Shown here in pieces: positions 1 through 9,564 of a stretch of 64,000 nt of DNA. The position numbers were made by a program, and so were the translations under genes. The notes beneath the pieces were generated by a model that worked only from the letters and a program-made list of their open reading frames with translations, had not been told where the DNA came from and did no database searches. Positions within the stretch are counted from its first letter, which is position 1. The number at the start of each line of letters is the position of its first letter. Source of the stretch: Purpureocillium takamizusanense (lineage: Eukaryota; Ascomycota; Sordariomycetes; Hypocreales; Ophiocordycipitaceae); NCBI RefSeq assembly GCF_022605165.1, contig NC_063072.1, positions 2,604,001 to 2,668,000 of the forward strand, given 5' to 3'.

Positions 1-1897
1 CTAGCGCGCCGCTTACGAAGGCCTACTATCTCATACGGTTCTTCTTCTTGACGCTCTGTTCGTGTCTCAAAGTCTGCATGGTACGGCAGAAACACCCGGG
101 GTCCTTTGTTCGTACTCGAGCCGTCGTGGCCATCGCCACGGCTGGTCAAGTCTGGGGCGGCGAGCCGTCACGCCACCGGTGCCCGGCTCTCAGAAGCTTA
201 CTGTATCTGGAATGGCTGCTTATTCCAATGCCCATCAGTCGAGCCTGGCAGGTCTGCATGCCGGGACGGCGATTGACGAGTTGGTGGCTGGGCCCCGCCC
301 TTGCTTGGTAGCAGCACTAAACATTGATGCCCGGATGTCCTGCAACAGGCACGTGTGCAGGACATCCGACGATGAGGGGTGTTCTTTCCAGTGTTGGTCG
401 TGGCCATGACCCAACGGCATTCTGCCTTTAGCGGATCTTGACACCTGCATGCTCTGCGCATCCCTTAGTATGGGACGGGCCGAGAGTGAGCACGTACATG
501 CAGTCCTGCCTCGGCCATCCTCTAGACCGATTGTGATCCTCTCGCCTCCGAGCCATGATGTCCTGCTTGCGTAGATCGTGTCGGTCGATGCAAGATGGGA
601 AGTACAACATCCAGAGCGCTTGCATAGCGGTGTCCACATGGTGGCGGGAATGCCGGAAATGCATGGCACCCAGATGTGAGAAGCGTGTCCGGATATCAGA
701 GGAATAGGCTACTAGGTAACACAAGCGGGCTTGCTTACTTTGTAATACTCCTCATCAGGCCCTGAGGCCCACATCCTGGGCATTTTGATGTCTTCAACGC
801 CGGCTCGAAGAAGCTCTGAGTCCCGTCCCAAGGCTGTCATCACGGGCCTCCTCAACAGCGCAACTCGCAGATACCCATGTGCGTATCGAACGCATCAGCA
901 ATCACTCGCCATACCGGGCACAGAAATGACCCGCGATTGCAAAGAGTATGTTCTAGGTCCAAGCACGTGAGACACATACGCGAATAATCATGCTCACTCC
1001 AAGTGACTAAGAAGTGCTAGCTAGGATCGCCATCGTCCTAACTGATCAATCTGACCTAGGCAGTATCCGTTTCCTCGAATCCCCGGCTATCTCAACTCAG
1101 TTCCTTCAAAGTAAACGACTGCCGCATGAGTGGTGTACGAAGCACTACGGGCACGACTGGAACCCATCAGGGCCAATGCTGGGCGATATCCCTCCAAACA
1201 GTCTTGCTAAGCGCCCGGTGTTTCCCATGCTCATCTCAAGAATTCTGAGAAAATTGAACATATACCGAAGCCCTGTGACTGTGTGCTGGTTTGGGCCCGT
1301 CGCCGTGCCCTCCCAGTCGGCATGCCTCGCGCCTTCACAGTCATTGCTGCCAACAAGGCATGACGAGTTGCACAAAGCCAAACCACACCACCAACCGCGC
1401 ACGCAACACGCTACTGCGAAAGCGATCCCAGAGAACTCAGCCAGTACCTAACGCGGAATGAAACGAGCAGCTGCAAAGAGATCAACATCCAAAAGTCTTG
1501 CTGTCAATTGATGAGCATGATGTCGCACGAGATGATGACGGCGGTTTCTGCGCAGCGAATGTCAACGTCAATTTTCGCCCTCAGTATTGACCCCTACCCC
1601 CCTCAAGAGATGAATTCAGGCACTTGCACTTTCTCTATTGTTAAAGTGAGTTGTGCGGGCTTGTTCTAAAGAGTGCACGTATGAGCTCGAGGAGGCCGCC
1701 CTCAGGCGCCCGAAACTGCGCGTTTGCTCCTGCCACTTTCACGCGCGGCGCACCTTCCTTCCCGCTTCCCATTCACTGCTCTCCCACGCTGCCTTGCCAC
1801 ACAAACCCGGAACTTGAGAAGGCTGAACCCTCAACCTTGTTCTTTTCCTTCTGCCCTTCGCCTCATCTATCAAGTCACCGACGTCGGGAACGCAGCC
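1..1897. other. Upstream intergenic DNA, no gene recognised
   Basis: Only short overlapping open frames on both strands are present, and none has a recognisable motif or a convincing exon structure. A perfect 13-base inverted repeat lies at 332-368. The last 200 bases before 1898 are rich in C and T (for example 1735-1870), as expected for the leader of the DUF7918-type gene that follows. The bulk resembles the island at 43.5-57 kb in having few simple repeats. Confidence 0.6.
332..368. repeat. Perfect 13-bp inverted repeat (hairpin)
   Basis: Bases 332-344 (CGGATGTCCTGCA) and 356-368 (TGCAGGACATCCG) are exact reverse complements separated by an 11-base loop. No poly-T follows and no gene is adjacent, so a terminator role is not supported. 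It could be a protein-binding palindrome, a hairpin of an RNA, or chance. Confidence 0.7.
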
Positions 1898-3073
1898 ATG
1901 GCTGTTATATCAAAAATCCCGGGCTTGTCCGTCAGCGTCGCAGTCAACAACGAAATCGCGACAGAATACTCTACCGTTGAAAGCGAAATCAGCGGTTCTA
2001 TTGACGGGGAGGCTTCAGCGGCTGGAGATCGAGGCGAGCACGTTTGGCCCCGTACGACAACGTACATTGAATCCTATTCGGGTGCCCCGTTTCGCATCGA
2101 GGCGACATTCAGCGCTGGTTTTCAGACTGCAGTTTCGAAACACAAAGATCATGACGCCATCTCCGTTGAGGTATACGTCGATGGAACTTGGGTGACTAGC
2201 GGGTGGGCCTATTTGGAGTCGCTCGGCAAGGACGCCCCGTATGTCATCCCAATAGAGAACACATGGACACAGTCAGAGACGGGCGGCCTGTTGGAGGAGC
2301 GCCAGTTCGCATTTGCGCCGGTATCTAGGGGTAAGTCTCCCATCGAAATTTCCGTTCCGCTGTATGCTGATTGTAGGTGATCACAGTGGACGATGCGAGC
2401 AAGCAAAAGATCGTCGAAGACTCGAAGATTGCCGAGTCCTTGGGTGAAATTATTATCGGGATTGATTTGATGACCACCGTGGACGACGACTTCTTCGACT
2501 ACCCAGAAAACGTCGCCAATCCGGCCGGCGTGTTCAGCCTGGCGGAGAAAGCAATGAAGGGAGCGGCGATCTCCCACGGCACGTCGTAAGTTCAACACAA
2601 GTCTGAAATCGAAACCGACAGCTAGCTCAGAAGGAGTAGGTTCCCTGTCGCCAGAACGGTCCCCACGGAAAGAATGCAAGGGTCGGAGAATCATACCTTG
2701 ATCGGAGACTTCGTCTTTCGATATCGATCTCGAGGTAGGCAGGCTCCAACAACGCTATACACATGCAAACTAACAGGTTGAAGATGCCCTCCGCGAGGAA
2801 ATGATTCTGCGACCGTCGCAATCTCCACCTGGTGCTGAGCCTGATATCAACACTATGTCAACTGTAGAGCTTCGCGCCTTCGCCCAGAAGTTACTTCACG
2901 AGAGAGTAAGTCCACTGACCTGACCTCGAGTGGTTCTGGCTAACAACAGTTAGGACTCGCGACCCCTGAAACGGGAGGTCGACATTGAAGACGTGGTGGA
3001 GTGTGAGGGACGCAAATACAAGCTTTTGAAACAGGAGAACGGCGAGGAGGCGGTGGATCTCACCGAGGACTGA
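1898..3073 (+). CDS. DUF7918-type fungal protein, five exons
   Basis: Exons inferred as 1898-2330, 2387-2585, 2631-2734, 2784-2905 and 2954-3073, giving 325 residues in one frame. The start ATG at 1898 opens with MAVISKIPGLSVSV, which fits the short hydrophobic start of this fungal family. Family-like features are the early EVYVDGTWVTSGW segment, the ERQFAFAPVS stretch before intron 1, and GDFVFRYRSR followed by DALREEMI across intron 3. The C-terminus is charged (KREVDIEDVVECEGRKYKL). Intron 3 needs the AAG acceptor at 2781-2783, because the nearer CAG at 2774-2776 brings in a stop codon. Intron 1 likewise uses CACAG at 2382-2386 rather than the earlier TAG. The family occurs widely in ascomycetes and basidiomycetes and has no established biochemical role. 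The next gene is convergent, 730 bp away. Confidence 0.8.
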
Positions 3074-3802
3074 GATTTCACAATACTATGGACTCAGCGA
3101 AATTACTTCGCAATGAGACAAAAAGATCCAAGGACAGGATTACAATCACACTAGGCAAGAAGTGCTTTGGGTGATGGATAGCTCTGAATATAGTCGCTGA
3201 AAGCGGTCGATTCTAGAGAAACTAGACAGGATTTGCTTTTCAATAAATTCTAGTTGAAATCTGGATCCAGTGTTTGGGTGCCACGTACTCGAAGAATCAC
3301 CAAGTCCGTGCCAAGTTGAATGTAGCCATAAGTCGCCTAGGCCGAAACCTGGCGAGGGATCACGCACGGAATGTTTCCTATCTAGAGGCGTTAAGATCCT
3401 GAACCTGCACTGCCCCTGCTCCTGCCTCACTGTATGACAAGAGTTGATCGACAATTGCCCGTAGAGGTGGTTATAAATCACCTCTTATGGAAGCCTTTAT
3501 CCAAGCCATTGTGGTAGCGTCTTTGTGTTTTGCGGCGAAGCCATCAGGTGAGATGGCGCCGGTCCACGACAGCGCGCCTTGCTGCTTGAGATGGGCGAGA
3601 TCGCAACCAGCACAGATCTGTATTCTGACCACGCCCTGGCGAGGTCCGGGTCCTCTGTATCCCGAACCGCCCAAGTCAGCTGATGAGCAGTGCTGCCATG
3701 GAGTCCGGGAAGCGTGAGCCGACCGACTGTCCTTTCCTCGAGGCGTGAGGCTCTTGGCATGGAGGCAGCTCTTCATCGGATGCATGTTTCGGTGTATTCT
3801 CT
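3074..3802. other. Convergent intergenic spacer
   Basis: This lies between the stop codons of the DUF7918-type gene (+) and the cyclophilin gene (-), so it should hold both 3' untranslated regions. AATAAA occurs near 3241 on the plus strand. Open frames here are antisense extensions of the cyclophilin frame or short, and none looks coding. Confidence 0.6.
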
Positions 3803-4385
3803 TCACCCCGCCAGAGGATTTGCATGGATCGTCACGCGTTCGATGCGAAAAGGCTCCTTGGGCCGGCTCTTCTTGTCCACCTCGACCTTTTCCATCTTGG
3901 CGAGCGTGGCGAGCGACTCGTCGCCGATGACCTTGCCAAAGATGGTGTTGAGTCCGTCGAGATGGGACGCCTTGTCGAATGTGATGAAGAACTGGGAGCC
4001 ATTGGTGCCGGGTCCCTTGTTGGCCATGGAGACGACGCCGCGCGAGGTATGCCGCAGGGTGGGCCGGATCTCGTCGTCGAAGGCACCGCCCCAGATGGAG
4101 CGGCCGCCCTTGGGGTTGCCGGCGGCCGGGTCGGGGTGCGCAGGGGCGCCGGTCTGGACCATGAAGGACGGGATGAGGCGGTGGAAGGGAGACTCGTCGT
4201 AGTAGCCGGACGCGCAGAGAGCAAGAAAGTTCTAAGGGCGACGGAGGGGTTAGCTGCTGGATCGCGGTCGTGGTGCGGCGCGGGGGGGTGCATCGCCAGC
4301 CACGTACCTCTGCCGTATTGGGGACGCTCTCGCAAAAGACCTCGATCTTGAGGTCGCCCAGGGAGGTGTGCAGCGTGACGGACAT
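3803..4385 (-). CDS. cyp10: Cyclophilin-type peptidyl-prolyl isomerase, PPIL3/Cyp10 class
   Basis: Two exons on the minus strand, 4385-4308 and 4231-3803, with a 76-bp intron (GTACGT donor, TTAG acceptor), encode 168 residues, close to the usual length of PPIL3 proteins. It is a single cyclophilin domain with no targeting signal. The start MSVTLHTSLGDLKIEVFCE is the normal N-terminus of this class. Residues 42-50 (FHRLIPSFM) supply the catalytic Arg and Phe, and NGSQFFITF the Gln region. The position of the cyclophilin A tryptophan holds His (ASHLDGLNTIFGKV), which is normal for PPIL3 and predicts weak cyclosporin binding. Known members catalyse prolyl cis-trans isomerisation and associate with spliceosomes. 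The divergent neighbour is the arrestin-fold gene, 2.7 kb away. Confidence 0.95.
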
Positions 4386-6941
4386 GGTGGCTGCGGACCG
4401 TCAGCGGCGCCGGATACGCGACGGGTGCTGCGACGGACAGGACTGGCGATGGTGATGGCGAGGTTGCAGTGTCAAAAGCCTGGCGCAAGCCCCGGAGGGA
4501 CCAAGCTCGAAATCTGAGGTGGGCCCCCCGCGATCCGTGACCGGCGGGCCGGGGCTAGGCCGTTTAAGGCGCTCACGGGCGGCTGCTAAGTACCTTACCA
4601 ACTTACCTATAGCACTGCACTAGGTAAGTACTATGGTACGATAGGTGTTATCCAGCAGGCACCAGCCTCCCAATGGAACCATGGAACATTGAACCTCGGG
4701 GCACCTCATGCTTCCATGGTTGTTGTCAGTGTCGGCCCGCCGCGGGGGGGCTCCTCTTGCACCCGTGCGGCCTTGCGTATAAGTAGGAGCAGGAGGGGTC
4801 TAAGAATGGAACGTCAGGGACGGGATGAACGCGCAGGCACCTGGACGGCCATGGCTCCGAGCGCCGCAGTCGCACCAGTCTAGGGGCAGGGGGAGGCGGA
4901 ATTCGGGGGTTTGAGGAAACATGTTTTATCTGGTCCCGACGCGCCGGTTGGCAAAACATCTGTCGCTTACATGGACTACACTGCGAGGCGCATGGAGGAG
5001 AGTGATGCCAATGGCTGGGCGCCAAAACACACGGCCTTTCCATCCTCCACTGGAGGAACCCCCCACCTTCCAAGGCCGCGCGGTAGGTTACTCTGCCCAC
5101 CCAACGCAGATTAAGCTGCCTCGGGCTGAATCGACGACCTGCCCGTCGCCGCCGCCGCCGACAACGACGACGACGACGAAGACGAAGACGGCGCGACGTA
5201 TGTGCGGCGGTGACCCGAGCTGGATGCGGGCTGACGCGGGGGCGCATGGTGCTAAAGATGATCAGTTCGCCCGAGCTGTGTGTGCTGCTGCTGCTGCTGA
5301 AGCAGGCTCCAAGATTCGAAAACACGGGGTCAGTCTCACGCCTTGTCCCTGGGGCGATTACTGCTCTGCGCGCCATCCATCCACCCACCCACCCTTCCTC
5401 CCCCAAGCGCAAAGTTGCCATGTGGCAGACGGCCAGCCCGCCCTCTCGAACAAGCAAACCAAGCCGACCCAACCCAACGCGACCCACGGTACGGCAGGAC
5501 AGGGCTTGCTGTTGCTTGCTCGCGTGTTTGGGAGTGGTCAGGTTGCGAGCGAAGCCCTTTGGGCGGTGCGCGCGTGGGCAGCGAGTGCATTGGCGGTCGG
5601 AGATGACACGACGTGATTGGCAAAGGGGGGTGTTGATGGCTGACGAGCGCAGGCAGGCAGGCAGGCAGCCCACGGAGTGGCTACGTACGTACTTGCAGTC
5701 CCTAGGTTGTAAACGTCACCTGTCGTCCAGGTAATAGAGGGACATTGGGCCTTCCATGGCAAGCATGCGGGATTGAAGTTAATCGCGGGGCTGGCCTGCA
5801 GTGCACTGCACTGCACTGCACTGCAGCCAGCGCTTGGCCGGCGCCCAAAAGAGCCTCCAACTCCACCACAGCAGAGGCGCAGGCAGTACCTATACCTATA
5901 CGTAGGGTGCCTCCAGCTCTGCTCCGAGGTACCAAGGCCTGGGCAGGCATGGCAGTGGCCCGTCAACATGAATCGCACGCCCCGGCAACGTGCGCCCCCA
6001 TCTGCAAACACCAAGCAACGTGCTTCGCGATTGTCGCTCGTCTTTTTAAGTTTCGGCTGCGTGTTGTTTTCCGAAATCCCCTTTGTCACCCTCGAGCGTC
6101 TGTCGCCCACGTGCCGCTTGCGCCAAAACAGAACCAGCAGCAGCAGCCTTGCCGCCGTCCAGGTCTCTCTACCTTAGGTTTCCATCTTTCCAGCTTACCT
6201 ACCTAACAGGCCACCAACCGTCCTGCACTGCGGGCACCTAATAAGGGAAATCTGGAACCAACCTGCCCGAGTCTCTCTGCCGCGCCTCGAGCTGGAGCTG
6301 GAACAACCCTACTGGAAAGCCCCCGCCCTCCTCCTCCTCCTCCTCCTCCTCCCTCCTCGGCGCCGCGCGGTGGCTCTTTCAGCCGGGACTCGGACTGCGC
6401 AGCTGCTCGTCTTACCTTACTAACGTCAACCTAAACCTCCTCCGCGTCGCTCAAGAGCCGCAATCCGCCTCTCCCGCCGTCCTCTCTCGCCCCAGCTTGC
6501 TCACGCACCGCCCCGGCGAGCTTGCATCCCGGCGCTCCACTTGCACGGAAAGCCTGACATCCGTCCGAGGACGCCTCCCGACCATCGCTTACGCGACCCT
6601 CGCTCACCAGCTGCCTCCGGTCCTGCGGATGCGACCAACACCCCCGCCGCGCGCAACCACCGCTGCTGTCAGGAACATCCATTCGCGACGCTGACATCGA
6701 CCTTCCGTGCGAGGACTCTTTGTACGGCTACGACGGCGGCTACATTCCCTCCGCACTCGGCGCGTGCCCTATCCTGCTTCTATCCCCTCCGTCTGACCGA
6801 CGACGACAACGGCGACGATACCTACGCCTCATTGCGTACGTACCACATCGGCGACCATCCACGCCACCCTGCCCTTGTCCCCCCGCCGCATGCCCACGGC
6901 ATCACGCTACATGACGATATCGCCAATTCCCACCGCCCGCT

Positions 6942-6975
<34 letters not shown>

Positions 6976-7083
6976 CGCAGCACCTCTTGCCGGCGCACTC
7001 CGACGCCCCTATAATACATCCTCGCCCCCAGCCGCTGCCGTAATCGTCGGCGAGCCCGCGCTGGCGGAAACCACGACGTCATC
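4386..7083. other. Divergent intergenic region with CT-rich leader
   Basis: These 2.7 kb separate the starts of the cyclophilin (-) and arrestin-fold (+) genes. They contain trinucleotide tracts (GCC/GAC types around 5147-5200, CTC at 6328-6350, GAC at 6943-6975), an ACTGC-type repeat near 5800-5825, and several CCTAGGTA/ACCTTA-like motifs. From about 6200 the plus strand becomes rich in C and T, as in fungal promoters and 5' leaders. Open frames here are low-complexity and overlap in several frames, and none looks like a gene. Confidence 0.55.
6943..6975. repeat. (GAC)n microsatellite in 5' leader
   Basis: About eleven GAC units run uninterrupted. The tract sits 110 bp upstream of the ATG at 7084, so it is probably within the transcribed leader of the arrestin-fold gene. 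Confidence 0.85.
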
Positions 7084-8456
7084 ATGGCCTCCGCGCCAGC
7101 CAGCGTGAGGGTCTCGGGCCCTCCAAACAGTAGCTTCCTCGTCGGCTACCCTGGCATCTCGGCGACGTTGGTATGCTTGCGACCGCACCCTGTCCTGGCC
7201 GCACACCGGAGCCCCGGCCGCTCCCCCGCAGACGTGGTACAAAAGAGCCAATGCTGACAAGTCGCAGCCGCGCATCGAGGGCAAGGTTGAGATACGCCCC
7301 GGCCAGGGCTTCTCCATGCCGGTCCCCGTATCATTAGTGCGAATATGCTTACAACGGCGCGAGACGATACATCCGGATGCGGACAGCCTCACCAAGAGGC
7401 ATCTCGGCGCTCCCCGACGAGAGGCGACTGACGTGGTGGGCAAGGAGGTTTTGCTCTTCCGGTGCTCCACGGGAAAGGAGGCCGAGAGCGTAATTGCCAT
7501 GGACCTACCGTTCGTGCTCTTCATTCCCTTTGGCAGAGGAGGCGAAGAGACCAACCGCCGAATACCTCCGGCCTCATTACAACTTCCGAGCCGGACCGCC
7601 GAAACATACTACGAGCTTGTTGTCACGCTACAGCAGGGCCACAGCAACCAGTACAAATACAGCTTCCCCGTGCCCCTGCAGCGCTACGACACCCTGTCAA
7701 CGTTTGGCATGTATAACAAGCCCGAGACGAAGCTGGTCACCACCGACAACGTTGTCCACCTCGGAATCAACCTTCCGCGGTGGAGCTTTGGGCCCAGCGA
7801 CCCCATTACTGTATACATCAAGCTGTCCCCAAATGTTGACTGGATGAGCAAGGCCAAGCGAGTAACAATCGAGAAGATTACTCTGACAATCGAGGAAGAA
7901 ATCACATTCAATCCCGAAGGCGACGAGCCCACAAAGAAAGTCAACAAGCTATCAAAGCAGGTACAGGCTGTCAAGATGAAGATGCCTGAGGCCGGGTACG
8001 CCACCAACATTGGCTTGGTGTTCCCATCCAAAGACCTCCGAGATCCAGACGGCATCGTCAAGAGGGGCAAGCCGGGTTTTCCTCAATACGAGGTCGCCAC
8101 GTTTACCACCACGTCAAGTCTGTACAAGATTGAGTTTTACGTCAATATCAAGGTAAATTGCCTCCATTCCTTTGCGGCACGGCTCTCCTTGACTCTTCTA
8201 ATTGCGTCAACAGGTGCAACTAAGTGGCGCTCGAGATGTGACCCTGCGGCAGCCCATTGTTATCTGTCCGTTGGACCAACAAGGGTGCAAAGAGGAGATG
8301 GAAGCCATCGAGCAGGCTGCCAAGGACGCGGCGCTCGTCGACGCAAACAACCCCATGCTACCGGCCCGAAACATAATTCTAGCCAGCGATCGAGATTCAT
8401 TACGCGCCCTGGGGTTGTGCATGGTTGGCGGGCAGAAGAAGCCCTTTATTGATTGA
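7084..8456 (+). CDS. Arrestin-fold (arrestin N/C-domain) protein
   Basis: Exons 7084-7170, 7268-8152 and 8214-8456 join in frame to 404 residues. The start MASAPASVRVSGPP leads into an arrestin N-lobe (IEGKVEIRPGQGF, then PVSLVRICLQRRE). The second lobe follows with VVHLGINLPRW and FGPSDPITVYIKLSP, then TIEKITLTIEEEITF and YKIEFYVNIKVQLSGARDV. These are the alternating beta-strand patterns of alpha-arrestins. No PPxY motif, by which many fungal arrestins recruit Rsp5-type ubiquitin ligases, is visible, so ubiquitin-ligase adaptor function is uncertain. Family members act at the cytosolic face of membranes in cargo sorting. The protein ends with GGQKKPFID. A further open frame follows the stop (see 8464-8743), so the C-terminus could be longer if an intron was missed. 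Confidence 0.82.
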
Positions 8457-8463
8457 AGAGTTG

Positions 8464-8743
8464 AGCGTGGACGGCGGCGGCGGCACAACGACCGAGCACA
8501 AAGCGGCTGGGCTACGTGGACGTGTACATGGCGGACGGCGCTCTATACCCTTACGAGGCGTTTGAAGCCCTGGTTGGGCAAGCACTGGAGGAGGACATTT
8601 CGTCGACTATATTCTGCCGAGGTATACTCGGGGCGTTTGGAAAGGCGGAGTTGGCGATTGCAGGTTCGATGGCTTCTCCCGCCGCTTATAGAGCGGGTAC
8701 GGCGGGCATGATTGGAATGGATATACCGAATTCATGTCTCTAG
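8464..8743 (+). other. Open frame just after the arrestin stop, possible extra exon or relic
   Basis: A stop-free stretch of about 93 codons begins right after the arrestin-fold stop, in a different frame, and includes RLGYVDVYMADG and LYPYEAFEALVGQALEED. The composition looks more protein-like than typical random frames here. It lacks a clear start, and no splice pair joining it to the upstream gene is convincing. It may be a missed C-terminal exon, a decayed exon, or chance in a 3' UTR. Confidence 0.2.
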
Positions 8744-8970
8744 GCGGCCTGGAGCCATACGAATATGCTGATGAGCTACGCGAGCATATCTCGTGGAGGA
8801 TCTATTGACATCGACCCAACGCTGGTGCGGAACATGTGATGAACCATGTTCGAGGAATGAACGATGCAGGTGCAGGTGTCGTAGTTTGAGTTGAAGCTGG
8901 CAGGCAGACCAAAAAAACCAAAGTGATAATTCATAAAACAATAGCACGGATGCAAAAAAATAATTGATGT

Positions 8971-9091
8971 TGGGAGCCGTAGGGATCGAACCTACGCGGG
9001 CGATGCCCATTGCGGTTCAAGAACTGAGCGTGCCACCATTTCGGATGACGACTTCCTAAACACAACGCCTTAACCACTCGGCCAGACTCCC
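8971..9091 (-). tRNA. tRNA-Leu (anticodon UAG) with a 39-nt intron
   Basis: Read on the minus strand, the acceptor stem GGGAGTC (9091 downward) pairs with GGCTCCC, with A at 8971 as discriminator. The A-box region TGGCCGAGTGGTTAAGG and B-box GGTTCGATCCC are near-consensus. Anticodon stem TTGTG (9065-9061) pairs with CGCAA (9014-9010). The loop TTTAGG places anticodon TAG at 9058-9056, reading CUA leucine codons. The inferred canonical intron is 9054-9016, after position 37. A long variable arm (TGGGCATCGCCC region) confirms a class II tRNA. It sits 473 bp upstream of the SEN54 start, in the opposite orientation. Confidence 0.92.
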
Positions 9092-9564
9092 ATAGTGTGA
9101 GTGGCAATTCGTCGAATTTAGACACTATAAGGGTGGACAAGTGCTCCGACTGGGACTACGGCTTGGTGGACCCACCTACTCACCGAAAAGCAGAGTGGCA
9201 CTCCGACGTGAACCATTCATGACTGCTACGTTTAGAACTGAGAAAGGACCACCACAGCGTCGGACAACCCATGCTCGATTGAGATTTTTTCATCATTTGA
9301 TGAGGGAGATCCGCTGGAACGGTAAGTGCGCTACTGGTGTCGCGGCGGCCACGTTGGATCGCTGACACTCAGGCAGCTCGCTTTGGGGCCTTGTGAGAAC
9401 ATCTGGTCCGATACTGGACCTCACCATCGGCCACCACCCACGACCATCTATCCCTGGGCTGGCCCAAACCTCAGGAAACAAGCCAGACTACAGGACAGTC
9501 CAGCAAAGCAGACACGCCGCTCGCCCGTTCCGCTCTGCCATAGGCCCCGGAAGGAACCGCAGGC

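Noticed and set aside
3471..4385. 304-codon frame reading through the cyclophilin intron
   Set aside because: Only its first 26 codons are real coding sequence. After the unspliced intron it is in the wrong frame relative to the cyclophilin domain.
6541..7014. 157-codon frame with poly-Asp
   Set aside because: The Asp run comes from the (GAC)n microsatellite, the rest is Pro/His/Thr-rich leader sequence, and it runs into the arrestin-fold promoter region.
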